NCBI RefSeq assembly: GCF_025263265.1
Contig: NZ_CP079869.1
Coordinates: forward strand, 1,488,001-1,552,000
Reading direction: 5' to 3'
Length of the DNA stretch: 64,000 bases
From: Mycobacterium sp. SMC-4
GTDB taxonomy: Bacteria; Actinomycetota; Actinomycetes; Mycobacteriales; Mycobacteriaceae
Shown: positions 18,124 to 26,315 of the stretch, piece after piece
How positions within the stretch are numbered: the first letter of the stretch is position 1
Layout of the letters: every line of letters starts with the position of its first letter
Position numbers and translations under genes: made by a program
Notes under the pieces: generated by a model
Databases searched by the model: none
The model's input: only the letters and a program-made list of their open reading frames with translations
What the model was told of the DNA's origin: nothing

Positions 18124-19049
18124 GCACCTTCCGGCTGCGTCAGGTGCCGTTGCTCTCCCGGGTGGGCGCCGACCGTGCCGACACGCTGCGCACCGACATC
18201 GACGCGGCCGTGGCAGGTTGGGCCGACGCCCTGCTGTTGCGGGTGGACCGTCGCAGTCAAGTGCTGATCTCGGCGGGCGCAGCCGTGTTGAACCGGGCCG
18301 CGTCGATCGGCGACTCGCCGCCCGAGCATGCGGTGTTCCTCGGCCGGCTCAACGACGGTCGCCACGTCTGGGCTGTGCGGGCCGAACTCGAACCGCCCGC
18401 CGACCTCGATACCCCCGTCGAAGTGCTCGACCTGCGCCGCACCGGCGACATTTTCGACGACGTCAGCGCCCAACTGGTCGCCACCGCCACCGCGCTGCTG
18501 AATTGGCATGACGCCGCCCGATTTTCACCTGTCGACGGCGCACCGACCACGCCGATCAAAGCGGGGTGGGGTCGGGTCGACCCGCGCACCGGACGCGAGG
18601 AGTTCCCGCGGATCGACCCGGCGGTGATCTGCCTGGTCCACGACGGCCACGACCGGGCGGTGCTGGCCCGTCAGACGGTGTGGCCCAAACGGCTGTTCTC
18701 CATCCTGGCCGGATTCGTCGAGGCGGGTGAATCGTTCGAATCCTGCGTGGTGCGCGAGATCGCCGAGGAGATCGGCCTGACGGTGACCGATGTCGAATAC
18801 CTGGGCAGTCAGCCGTGGCCGTTCCCGCGCTCGCTGATGGTCGGCTTCCATGCGGTCGGCGACCCCGAGCAGCAGTTCGCGTTCAACGACGGCGAAATCG
18901 CCGAGGCGGCCTGGTTCAGCCGCACCGAGATCCGCGAGGCACTGCATCGGGGGGACTGGGGCTCGGCGGCCGACGATGCCAAGCTGCTGCTGCCCGGTTC
19001 CATCTCGATCGCCCGCGAGATCATCGAGTCCTGGGCCGCGGGGGACTGA
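18120..19049 (+). CDS. nudC: NudC, NAD(H) pyrophosphatase / RNA deNADding Nudix hydrolase
   Basis: This 309-residue protein has the Nudix box (residues 198-220, GFVEAGESFESCVVREIAEE then IGL), which fits GX5EX7REUXEEXGU. The NADH-diphosphatase signature SQPWPFPRS follows. The enzyme splits NADH to NMNH and AMP, and family members also remove NAD caps from RNA. The zinc-ribbon cysteines of Escherichia coli NudC are absent: the corresponding segment (FSPVDGAPTTPIKAGWGRVDP) contains none. Such loss appears shared by mycobacterial homologues. The ATG lies in an ATGA overlap with the channel gene. It matches Rv3199c. Confidence 0.92.
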   Translation: MSTFRLRQVPLLSRVGADRADTLRTDIDAAVAGWADALLLRVDRRSQVLISAGAAVLNRAASIGDSPPEHAVFLGRLNDGRHVWAVRAELEPPADLDTPVEVLDLRRTGDIFDDVSAQLVATATALLNWHDAARFSPVDGAPTTPIKAGWGRVDPRTGREEFPRIDPAVICLVHDGHDRAVLARQTVWPKRLFSILAGFVEAGESFESCVVREIAEEIGLTVTDVEYLGSQPWPFPRSLMVGFHAVGDPEQQFAFNDGEIAEAAWFSRTEIREALHRGDWGSAADDAKLLLPGSISIAREIIESWAAGD

Positions 19050-19108
19050 CGCCCGGCGGCACCCACTAAGCTGAATGACCACAGTCAGCGAACAGAACGG
19101 ATGCCGCC

Positions 19109-19333
19109 GTGGAGACCTTGATTCCCGCCACCGTCAGGCAAGCCCGATGGCTGTTGGTCGGCGGCGCCTTCATGGCCGTGCTCGGCCTGCTGCGAGTGGT
19201 CGGGTTCGTCAACCACGGCGGCATCGTCTACCTCGGGATGGGCGCGCTGTTCCTGACCCTTGCGGTGTTGTCGGTATACGCCGGCGTCACCCGGATCCGG
19301 CGCGGCGAGGAGAACCGCAGCCAGCGCGGTTAG
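19109..19333 (+). CDS. Small two-TM membrane protein
   Basis: The 74-residue product has two membrane helices (about 14-32 and 38-60) and a charged C-terminal tail (RIRRGEENRSQRG). I do not recognise a named family. GTG at 19109 is the start; a TAAGCT hexamer lies about 35 nt upstream as a possible -10. The gene is convergent with the mycoredoxin gene and the stops overlap by 4 bp (19330-19333). Hydrophobicity pattern and location between conserved genes support it as real, but no function can be given. Confidence 0.68.
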   Translation: METLIPATVRQARWLLVGGAFMAVLGLLRVVGFVNHGGIVYLGMGALFLTLAVLSVYAGVTRIRRGEENRSQRG

Positions 19334-19581
19334 CCGGCGAGTTTGGCCTTGACCTGCTTGATGGACGGGTTGGTCAGCGTGGTGCCGTCGGGGAACTCCA
19401 GGGTGGGCACCACATGGTTGCCTCCGTTGACCGAGCCGACGAACTCCGCGGCCTCCGGGTTGGCCTCGATGTCGACCTCGGTCCACGCGATGCCTTCGGC
19501 CTTGAGCGCCGTCTTCAGGCGCGAGCAGTAACCGCACCACGTGGTGGTGTACATCGTCACAGTGGTTTCGTCAGCGCTCAT
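19330..19581 (-). CDS. mrx1: Mycoredoxin-1, glutaredoxin-like protein
   Basis: This 83-residue thioredoxin-fold protein has the active site CGYC at 16-19 after the strand VTMYTTTW, the cis-proline region HVVPTLEF and a C-terminal PSIKQVKAKL helix. Mycoredoxin-1 uses mycothiol to reduce S-mycothiolated proteins and is the actinobacterial counterpart of glutaredoxin. ATG at 19581 fits homologues (MSADETTVTMYTT). The divergent uvrD2 starts 82 bp away. It matches Rv3198A. Confidence 0.92.
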   Translation of the reverse strand: MSADETTVTMYTTTWCGYCSRLKTALKAEGIAWTEVDIEANPEAAEFVGSVNGGNHVVPTLEFPDGTTLTNPSIKQVKAKLAG

Positions 19582-19663
19582 AAGCACTTCAACGTAGTCG
19601 ACGCGCCCGACATGCCCGTCCCGAGGTCCACGCTTGTCAGGCCGCGCTGCCATGATGGTCGCC

Positions 19664-21784
19664 ATGGCCCCGACAGCGCGCGACAAGCTGCTCGGCGACC
19701 TCGACGACGAACAGCGTGACGCCGTGCTGGCCCCCCGCGGGCCGGTGTGCGTGCTGGCCGGCGCCGGCACCGGCAAGACCCGCACCATCACCCGCCGGAT
19801 CGCCCACCTGGTCACCGGCGGTCACGTCGCCCCCGCGCAGGTGCTGGCGGTGACGTTCACCCAACGCGCAGCCGGCGAGATGCGGGCCCGGCTCCGCGGG
19901 CTCAGCGGTGACGAGGACGGTGCGTCCACGGCATCGGTGCAGGCGATGACGTTCCACGCCGCCGCGCGCCGCCAGCTGTCCTACTTCTGGCCCCGCGTGG
20001 TGGGCAGCACCGACTGGCAGCTGATGGACTCCAAGTTCGCGATCGTCGCGCAGGCGGCCAACCGCACCGGGCTGCCCACCGGAACCGAGAACGTGCGGGA
20101 CCTGGCCGGCGAGATCGAATGGGCCAAAGCCTCACTGATCAGCCCGGAAACCTACCCGGCCGAGGTGGCCGCGGTGGGCCGCGACATTCCGTTCGACGCC
20201 GAGAAGATCGCCGCGGCCTACGCGGGCTACGAGTCGCTCAAAGCGCGCAACAGCGATCTCATGCTGCTGGATTTCGATGACCTTCTGCTGCACACCGCCG
20301 CGGCCATCGAGAACGACGCCGCGGTCGCCCAGGAGTTCCGCGACCGCTACCGCTGCTTCGTCGTCGACGAGTACCAGGACGTCACCCCGCTGCAGCAGCG
20401 GGTGCTCGACGCCTGGCTCGGCGACCGCGACGACCTCACCGTCGTCGGTGACGCCAACCAGACCATCTACTCGTTCACCGGCGCTTCGCCGCGCTACCTG
20501 CTGGACTTCTCGCGGCGATTCCCCGATGCGGCGGTCATCCGGCTGGAACGGGACTACCGCTCCACCCCGCAGGTGGTGTCGCTGGCCAACCGCGTCATCG
20601 CCGCCGCCCGCGGCCGGATGGCCGGCAGCAGACTGCACCTGATCGGCCAGCGTCCACCCGGCCCCAATCCGCAGTTCAAGGAGTTCCCCGACGAGGTCGC
20701 CGAGGCCGGCGCAGTCGCCGCCGCGGTCAAGAAGCTGGTCGAGGCGGGCACCCCGGCCGCCGAGGTGGCGGTGCTCTACCGGATCAACGCGCAGTCGGAG
20801 GTCTACGAAGAGGCACTGACCGAGGCCGGCATCCCATTCCAGGTCCGCGGCGGCGAAGGATTCTTCACCCGCCAGGAGGTCCGGCAGGCCCTGTTGGCGC
20901 TGCAGCGGACCGCCGAACGCGACCACGACAACGAGGAGCCGACCGGCGCGGGTCTGTCCGCGCTGGTCCGCACCACGCTGGAACCGCTGGGGTTGACCGC
21001 CGAAGCCCCGCTGGGCACCCGGGCCCGTGATCGGTGGGAGGCGTTGGTGGCGCTGGCCGAGTTGGTCGACGACGAGGTGGCCCAGCGTCCGGAACTGACC
21101 CTGCGGGCCGTGCTCGTCGAACTGCGCCAGCGCGCCGACGCCCGGCACCCGCCCGTGGTCCAAGGTGTCACGTTGGCCTCACTGCACGCGGCCAAAGGTC
21201 TGGAATGGGATGCGGTGTTCCTCGTCGGATTGGCCGACGGCACGCTGCCGATCTCACACGCGCTCAGCCACGGCGCCGACAGCGAGCCGGTGGAGGAAGA
21301 GCGGCGGTTGCTCTACGTCGGAATCACAAGGGCACGAGTGCATTTGACGCTCAGCTGGGCGCTGGCGCGCAACCCCGGCGGCCGTCAGGGTCGGCGGCCG
21401 TCGCGTTTCCTCAACGGCATTGCCCCGCAGTCGCAGCGCGAGGACAGCCCCAGCCGGCCGCGCAAAACCCGCGGGCCCGCTCCGCGGTGCCGAATCTGCA
21501 ACGCCCCGTTGACCGCGTCGGCGGCGATCATGCTGCGGCGTTGCGAGAGCTGCCCGTCCAACATCGACGAACAGTTGCTCGCCGACCTCAAAGAGTGGCG
21601 GCTGCGGATGTGCAAGGAGATGAACGTCCCGGCCTACGTGGTGTTCACCGACAACACGTTGATCGCCATCGCCGAGTCGATGCCCAGCGACGAGGCTGCG
21701 CTGGTCGCCATCCCGGGAATCGGTGCACGCAAGCTCGAGCAGTTCGGCACCGATGTGCTCGCACTGGTCAAGAGCCGCCAATAA
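19664..21784 (+). CDS. uvrD2: UvrD2, superfamily 1 DNA helicase with HRDC domain
   Basis: This 706-residue helicase has Walker A GAGTGKT (33-39), VDEYQDV around 235, [26 protein letters not shown] and [12 protein letters not shown]. After the motor comes a tetracysteine motif (CRIC near 609 and CESC near 627) and a C-terminal HRDC domain (about 635-706), the UvrD2 arrangement. It unwinds DNA 3'-5' in repair. ATG codons in frame at 19652, 19655 and 19664 are all possible; 19664 gives the length closest to family size (about 700). It ends just before the whiB7 promoter. It matches Rv3198c. Confidence 0.93.
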   Translation: MAPTARDKLLGDLDDEQRDAVLAPRGPVCVLAGAGTGKTRTITRRIAHLVTGGHVAPAQVLAVTFTQRAAGEMRARLRGLSGDEDGASTASVQAMTFHAAARRQLSYFWPRVVGSTDWQLMDSKFAIVAQAANRTGLPTGTENVRDLAGEIEWAKASLISPETYPAEVAAVGRDIPFDAEKIAAAYAGYESLKARNSDLMLLDFDDLLLHTAAAIENDAAVAQEFRDRYRCFVVDEYQDVTPLQQRVLDAWLGDRDDLTVVGDANQTIYSFTGASPRYLLDFSRRFPDAAVIRLERDYRSTPQVVSLANRVIAAARGRMAGSRLHLIGQRPPGPNPQFKEFPDEVAEAGAVAAAVKKLVEAGTPAAEVAVLYRINAQSEVYEEALTEAGIPFQVRGGEGFFTRQEVRQALLALQRTAERDHDNEEPTGAGLSALVRTTLEPLGLTAEAPLGTRARDRWEALVALAELVDDEVAQRPELTLRAVLVELRQRADARHPPVVQGVTLASLHAAKGLEWDAVFLVGLADGTLPISHALSHGADSEPVEEERRLLYVGITRARVHLTLSWALARNPGGRQGRRPSRFLNGIAPQSQREDSPSRPRKTRGPAPRCRICNAPLTASAAIMLRRCESCPSNIDEQLLADLKEWRLRMCKEMNVPAYVVFTDNTLIAIAESMPSDEAALVAIPGIGARKLEQFGTDVLALVKSRQ

Positions 21785-21795
21785 TCGACAAGATC

Positions 21796-21852
21796 GTGCC
21801 AAAAGTACTGGTCAAAAATGAGTTGTGGGCCAGAAGTGCTAGCGTCTAGCCT
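21796..21852 (+). promoter_or_regulatory. whiB7 promoter with AT-rich upstream element
   Basis: An AT-rich stretch (about 21801-21820, including CCAAAAGTACTGGTCAAAAA) lies immediately before a candidate -35 TTGTGG (21823-21828). An 18-bp spacer and a weak -10 TAGCCT (21847-21852) follow. Known whiB7 promoters have exactly this AT-rich block next to the -35, where the WhiB7 AT-hook binds with SigA for autoactivation. The transcript start would be near 21860. Confidence 0.6.
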
Positions 21853-21886
21853 CGAAGAACACGTGCGAAAGGAGGGTGCCGTAACC

Positions 21887-22066
21887 ATGAAGAGCAATCA
21901 CGCAGTCGATCACGCTGACAAAGGCGTAGCTGCTTCGGTCATGCCCGGTGCCCCCGCGTTCGCTGTCGCCGGGGCTCATCCCGCCATTGCCACCGCCGCT
22001 GCCGCCGCGCCGCGTAAGCGTCGCGCCGCCCGCGCAATTGCCGCGTCCGTGAGGGGCTTCCGTTAG
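21887..22066 (+). CDS. whiB7 leader peptide ORF
   Basis: ATG at 21887 has a strong GGAGG 11-15 nt upstream and opens a 59-codon frame ending TAG at 22064-22066. The product is Ala-rich and ends in a basic stretch with PRKRRAARAIA and VRGFR. It lies in the long whiB7 5' leader, between the promoter and an intrinsic terminator that begins 22 bp after the stop. Upstream ORFs in this position are known to sense slowed translation and control read-through into whiB7. The peptide itself probably has no function beyond being translated. Confidence 0.75.
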   Translation: MKSNHAVDHADKGVAASVMPGAPAFAVAGAHPAIATAAAAAPRKRRAARAIAASVRGFR

Positions 22067-22087
22067 GTAGACCCGCTCAACGCCTCC

Positions 22088-22123
22088 AGGCCACGGACCC
22101 GCAATCGGATCCGTGGCCTTTTT
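22088..22123 (+). terminator. Intrinsic terminator (attenuator) in the whiB7 leader
   Basis: AGGCCACGGA at 22088-22097 pairs perfectly with TCCGTGGCCT at 22110-22119, followed by a TTTTT run (22119-22123). This 10-bp GC-rich stem with a U-tract is one of the few classical terminators in the window. It lies between the leader ORF and whiB7, 82 nt before the whiB7 ATG, as expected for attenuation. Confidence 0.85.
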
Positions 22124-22204
22124 CGTTCGCCGGCCAGGTCACCGGATTCGTCCCAGACAACCAGCACACCGACAACCGACGACCGAGAAAGCAGAGGACC
22201 GCAC

Positions 22205-22480
22205 ATGTCTTCGCCGACATGCGATGCAACGAAGCTGGCGTTACCGTGTCACGTCGAGGACCCCGACCTGTGGTTCGCCGACGACCCGCAAGACCTCGAG
22301 CGCGCCAAGGAGCTGTGCGCGCAGTGTCCGCTGCAACGCGAATGCCTCAGTGCGGCATTGCAGCGTCAGGAGCCGTGGGGAGTGTGGGGCGGCGAGATTC
22401 TCGACCGCGGCTCCGTCATCGCCCGTAAGCGGCCCCGGGGCCGACCCCGCAAGGACGCGAAAGACCCTGTGGCCGCGTGA
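22205..22480 (+). CDS. whiB7: WhiB7, iron-sulfur transcriptional activator of intrinsic drug resistance
   Basis: This 91-residue protein has the four Wbl cluster cysteines C15, C38, C41 and C47 (the last three as CxxCx5C), the GVWGGE turn (59-64) and a C-terminal AT-hook KRPRGRPRK (about 75-83) that defines WhiB7 within the family. It binds the sigma-70 region 4 of SigA and activates resistance genes after ribosome inhibition. ATG at 22205 follows GCAGAGGACCGCAC (AGAGGA, about 6 nt). Promoter, leader ORF and terminator upstream complete the known locus design. It is convergent with the ABC1 kinase gene; a GC-rich hairpin (22491-22499 with 22508-22517) sits between the stops. Confidence 0.96.
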   Translation: MSSPTCDATKLALPCHVEDPDLWFADDPQDLERAKELCAQCPLQRECLSAALQRQEPWGVWGGEILDRGSVIARKRPRGRPRKDAKDPVAA

Positions 22481-22499
22481 GGTTCGGCCGGCCCCGACG

Positions 22500-23822
22500 T
22501 CAGACGGCGTCGGGGTCGGCGAAGCCCGGCACGGACTCCTCGGCGATGCGCCTGGTGGGCACGTGGGCGTCGAGCTGACACGAGATCGCCACGATCGACG
22601 CGATCACCCGCATCGGGATCGCCAGCTTCGGCGGAATGTCCATCTGCCGGGCAGCCTTGATCTGCCCGGCGGCCTTGTCGAGTTCCAGGGTCGTCAGCCG
22701 CTGTAGCCACTTGCGGTTGTAGTGGAACACCGGAACCTCCAGCGGGTCGACGTACTGCTTGAGCATGTCGTCGATCTCGCGGGTGGACACCTGCTGACCC
22801 TTCTGGATGAAGCCGGCCTTCTGCATGGTGGGCAACAACTTGTCGTAGTTCTTGTCGACGGCGTAGCGCAGGGTCAGGCCGAGTTCGAGCGGCCAGCCGC
22901 CCGGCATCGGCGCCACCGCTCCGAAGTCGATGACGCCCATCTTGTCCTCGGGCATCAGCATGAAGTTCCCGGGGTGCGCGTCGCCGTGCACCATCTCCAG
23001 CCGGGTCGGCGCGTCGTTGCAGAACTCGAACAGCCGAGTGGCCATCAGGTCGCGCTGGTCCTGGGTGCCCTCGCGGATGATCTGGGAGAGCGGGATGCCC
23101 TCGATCCACTCCTGGATGACGACCTTGGGTGAGCTGGCGACCACATGAGGGACGACGAATTTCGGGTCGTCGGCGTAGGCCTTGGCGAACGCGCGTTGAT
23201 TGTCGGCTTCGAGCCGGTAGTCCAGTTCCATCTCGGTGCGCGAGATCAGCTCGTCGACCACGCCCTGCACGTCGGCGCCGGGGGAGAGTTGCTTGAGCAC
23301 ACTGACCATGCGTTGCATGGTTTTCAGGTCGGCGCGCAACGCTTCGTCGGCGCCCGGGTACTGGATCTTCACCGCGACCTGGCGACCGTCAGACCAGACG
23401 GCCTTGTGCACCTGGCCGATGCTGGCCGAGGCCACCGACGTGTCGTCGAAGGACTGGAACCGGTCGCGCCACTTGGTGCCCAGTTGCTGGTCGAGCACCC
23501 GGTGTACGCGCGGGGCAGGCAGCGGTGGAGCCTCACGCTGCAGTTTGGTCAACGCCTCGCGGTAGGGCTTGCCGTACTGCTCGGGGATCGCGGCTTCCAT
23601 CACCGACAGCGCCTGGCCCACCTTCATCGCGCCGCCCTTGAGCTCGCCGAGCACGGTGAACAGCTGCTGGGCGGCCTTGTCCATCAGCTCGGCGTTGACC
23701 TCGTCCTTGGACTTTCCGGTCAGACGCTTTCCGAAGCCCAGCGCGGCACGCCCGGCCATCCCCACCGGCAGCGACGCCAACTTGGCGTTGCGTGCTGCGC
23801 GGCCCCGCTTGATCTCACTCAC
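22500..23822 (-). CDS. ABC1/UbiB-family atypical kinase (Rv3197-like)
   Basis: The 440-residue protein has the UbiB/ADCK signature: KxGQ motif (KVGQ from K67), the A-rich ASIGQVHKA loop, the VAVK lysine (K152), HGDAHPGN (279-286) and DFG (299-301). Such atypical kinases act in prenyl-lipid metabolism, often by ATPase activity. M. tuberculosis Rv3197 lies beside whiB7 and has been linked to macrolide resistance. I chose GTG at 23822 because homologues start MSEIKRGRAARNAKL; an upstream TTG at 23870 would add 16 residues. The order metalloprotease, ThiF-like, ABC1 kinase on one strand suggests an operon with 56- and 69-bp gaps. Confidence 0.85.
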   Translation of the reverse strand: MSEIKRGRAARNAKLASLPVGMAGRAALGFGKRLTGKSKDEVNAELMDKAAQQLFTVLGELKGGAMKVGQALSVMEAAIPEQYGKPYREALTKLQREAPPLPAPRVHRVLDQQLGTKWRDRFQSFDDTSVASASIGQVHKAVWSDGRQVAVKIQYPGADEALRADLKTMQRMVSVLKQLSPGADVQGVVDELISRTEMELDYRLEADNQRAFAKAYADDPKFVVPHVVASSPKVVIQEWIEGIPLSQIIREGTQDQRDLMATRLFEFCNDAPTRLEMVHGDAHPGNFMLMPEDKMGVIDFGAVAPMPGGWPLELGLTLRYAVDKNYDKLLPTMQKAGFIQKGQQVSTREIDDMLKQYVDPLEVPVFHYNRKWLQRLTTLELDKAAGQIKAARQMDIPPKLAIPMRVIASIVAISCQLDAHVPTRRIAEESVPGFADPDAV

Positions 23823-23891
23823 GGCTCCATCATCCACGAATCGGCTGAACTTCGACCAACCAGTTGGCAACCCGGGATCGGTGGCGCGCTG

Positions 23892-24722
23892 TCAGCACCA
23901 GCAGTTCGGGTGCCGCGACCACCGGCGGGTGGCCACCGACCCGGTGCGGACGTCGAACTCGAGGGTGGTGTCCAGCGTCAACGGCGCCGGGGCCGGGGCG
24001 GTGCCGTCGTGGGCCAAGGCGCCCAATACGCGGTCGATCTCACCGAGCGCCAGACCGGCGGTGGCCAGCACGGTGGCCCGGTCCGCGGTGCCGACGGTCT
24101 GACACAACTGCGACGCGACAGCCGGCCACGCGGCATCCCGGTCGCTGCGGTGCATGTCGGCGCAGCGCAGACAACTGGTCACCCCGGGTATGACCAACGG
24201 CCCGATCAACCCGGTGCCGTCGCGCACCCGCACCGGGAGGTGGGCGACGCCGGCGTCCTGCAGGTCTCGCACCACACGAGGGTCGGCGACCAGGTAGTCG
24301 GTGAGCACCGCCAGCTCTGCCGACCCGGTGGAGGCGTGCGTGCGGCTGCTGCGACTGACCCGAACATTGTTGGCGCGCAATGCGGTACTGAGCAGATCCG
24401 ACAGCGGCCCGCTGCCATGTATCCGTACCGCCGCCGAGCGCGCCCGCGGCGCAACGGCGGTGGTGGCCACCCCGGTGGAAAGCAGACCGGTGAGCAGGTC
24501 CGACACCGCGTCGGCGGGCACCCCGTGTTGGGCGGCCCTGGACTGCAGGTCAGAGACCGTCGCGGCGTCCTGCAATGCACGCAGCAACTCGGCCAGGACC
24601 GCAGCCGGCAGACCGTCGGGCGGGCGCACCACCACTGCGCGGCGCGGGTCCCAGCCCACCTGCACGCAGCCGTCTGGTCGGGACAGCACCGGCGTCGCCG
24701 GATCGAGCGCATAGCGCGTCAT
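23892..24722 (-). CDS. ThiF/cyclodehydratase-like protein with Zn-tetracysteine signature (Rv3196-like)
   Basis: The 276-residue protein has an N-terminal domain of leader-peptide-recognition type and a C-terminal E1-like region. LIGPLVIPGVTSCLRC, with C184 and C187, and the C-terminal HPNCWC, with C274 and C276, match the Zn-binding cysteine pairs of the TIGR03882-type bacteriocin-cyclodehydratase family, the partner of YcaO enzymes in azol(in)e peptide synthesis. No canonical E1 nucleotide loop (GxGxxG) is evident, so it is probably a docking or carrier subunit. No YcaO gene or obvious precursor peptide is adjacent. ATG at 24722 is the start; upstream codons in frame look non-coding. It matches Rv3196 by position. 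Confidence 0.72.
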   Translation of the reverse strand: MTRYALDPATPVLSRPDGCVQVGWDPRRAVVVRPPDGLPAAVLAELLRALQDAATVSDLQSRAAQHGVPADAVSDLLTGLLSTGVATTAVAPRARSAAVRIHGSGPLSDLLSTALRANNVRVSRSSRTHASTGSAELAVLTDYLVADPRVVRDLQDAGVAHLPVRVRDGTGLIGPLVIPGVTSCLRCADMHRSDRDAAWPAVASQLCQTVGTADRATVLATAGLALGEIDRVLGALAHDGTAPAPAPLTLDTTLEFDVRTGSVATRRWSRHPNCWC

Positions 24723-24778
24723 GTGACGACAGTGGCATGCGCGGACGACGACCCATGCAGTTATCCACAGGCGCTGCG

Positions 24779-26203
24779 CTACTGGGGAGAATCCGGACCG
24801 TTCTCGCGGTGCTCGCGCTCGCGTTCCTCGTCCAGAGCCTGTTCGATGGCGCTGTCGAGGTCGCTGGTGTCCCCGCCGATCACCCGGTCGATGAACCCCG
24901 CCGGCTCGTCGAGATCGGAGGCGCTGGGCAGCAGATCGGGGTGCTGCCACACCGCGTCGCGCGCGTCCGAGCCGACCGCCTGGGTCAGCTTGTCCCACAG
25001 TTGGGCGGCCTCGCGCATCTTGCGCGGCCGCAACTCCAGTCCGACGAGGGTGGCGAAGGTCTGCTCGGCCGGACCACCGGTGGCCCGACGACGGCGCAGG
25101 GTTTCACTCAGAGCCGAGGTCCCTGGAATCCGGTCGCCGAGCGCCGCGGCGACCACGGTCTGAACCCAGCCCTCGATCAGCGCGAGCAACGTCTCCAGCC
25201 GTTCCAGCGCCGCGGTCTGCTCCGGGGTGGCCTTGGGCTCGAAGATGCCCTGGTTGAGCAGCTGCTCCAGCTGGGACGGATCGGTCAGCGCGGACGGGTC
25301 GAACCCTTGGGCGAACTCCTCGATGCCGCTCATGTCGATCTTGGTGCCCTTGGCGAACGCTTCCACGGTGTTGAGCAGCTGCGAAGACAGCCACGGAACG
25401 TGGCTGAACAGCCGGTGGTGGGCGGCTTCGCGCGCAGCCAGGAACGTGACGATCTCACTGCGCGGCTGTTCGAGACCGTCGGCGAAGGCCTCGATGGCCT
25501 CGGGCATCAGCGCGGCCACCCCTTTGGGGCCCAGCGGCAGCCCGATGTCGGTGGAGGTCAACACTTCCCGCGACAACGTGCCCAAGGCCTGCCCCAGCTG
25601 CGAGCCGAAAGCCATGCCACCCATCTGCGACATCATCGCCAACAGCGGGCCCGCCATGGCTTGGGCTTCTTCGGGCAGCGCGGAGGCCCACACCGTGGAG
25701 ATCTGCTCGGCGACCGGGTCGCACAACCGCTTCCAGGTCTCCAGCGTGTTGTCGATCCAGTCCGTCGGCGTCCACGCCGCGGTGCGGGTGCTGCCCGCAG
25801 GCAGCGCGGTGGCACCGTCGAGCCAGGTCTCGGCCAGCCGTACCGCGTCGGCCAACGCGGTGGCGGTGTGCTCCGGGATGGGGGCGACGAAACCGATCGA
25901 GCTGGCCGCCAGCTGACGTGCCAGGTCGTAGTTCACCGGACCGGCGGCCTTGCCGCCGGCCATCGCGGTGCCGGCGCCGCTGAACATCTCGCCCAGTTTG
26001 CTGAAGATCTGGCCGAGCTGGGACATGTCGAACTCGTTACCGCCCGCTGCGGCGAACGGGTTTCCACCCGGGAACCCCCCGAAGGGGTCACCGCCGGCCG
26101 GGCCGGAGGAGGGATCGTTGCCCGCACCGGAGCCGGGATCGTTCTTGCGCTTGTCACGCTCGGGGTCGTCCCCGGGGGAGAACCCGAAGGGCAGGTCAGC
26201 CAT
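24779..26203 (-). CDS. DUF2342 / TIGR03624 zinc-metalloprotease-like protein (Rv3195-like)
   Basis: The 474-residue protein begins MADLPFGFSPGDD, followed by a Gly/Pro/Asn-rich linker (to about residue 60) and a helical domain. LAAREAAHHRLF (E259, H262, H263) occupies the position of the helix with an HExxH-like zinc motif in this family. The protein ends in an acidic and basic charged tail. Family members are annotated as putative zinc-dependent metalloproteases or hydrolases, some linked to F420 genes elsewhere; substrates are unknown. ATG at 26203 follows GAGGGC; an ATG at 26221 would add six residues. It is first in the trio operon with the ThiF-like and ABC1 genes, and divergent from the PDZ-Lon gene. 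Confidence 0.8.
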   Translation of the reverse strand: MADLPFGFSPGDDPERDKRKNDPGSGAGNDPSSGPAGGDPFGGFPGGNPFAAAGGNEFDMSQLGQIFSKLGEMFSGAGTAMAGGKAAGPVNYDLARQLAASSIGFVAPIPEHTATALADAVRLAETWLDGATALPAGSTRTAAWTPTDWIDNTLETWKRLCDPVAEQISTVWASALPEEAQAMAGPLLAMMSQMGGMAFGSQLGQALGTLSREVLTSTDIGLPLGPKGVAALMPEAIEAFADGLEQPRSEIVTFLAAREAAHHRLFSHVPWLSSQLLNTVEAFAKGTKIDMSGIEEFAQGFDPSALTDPSQLEQLLNQGIFEPKATPEQTAALERLETLLALIEGWVQTVVAAALGDRIPGTSALSETLRRRRATGGPAEQTFATLVGLELRPRKMREAAQLWDKLTQAVGSDARDAVWQHPDLLPSASDLDEPAGFIDRVIGGDTSDLDSAIEQALDEEREREHRENGPDSPQ

Positions 26204-26302
26204 GCCCTCAACGGTACTCATCGCCGACCGGTCGCGCGCGGACGCGGGTCACGCTGAGAGTGAACCCCGGATCTGGCCGTGAGCGCTGCGGCCGGCGACC
26301 TT

Positions 26303-26308
26303 TACTGT
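26303..26308 (+). promoter_or_regulatory. Predicted -10 element for a leaderless start at 26316
   Basis: TACTGT ends 7 nt before GTG at 26316 and no Shine-Dalgarno sequence is present. The spacing favours 26316 over the in-frame GTG at 26307 as the real start. Confidence 0.5.
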
Positions 26309-26315
26309 GGGCGGC

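Noticed and set aside
23145..25163. 672-codon plus-strand frame across the whiB7-adjacent trio
   Set aside because: It runs antisense through three genes with recognisable families and has no domain of its own.
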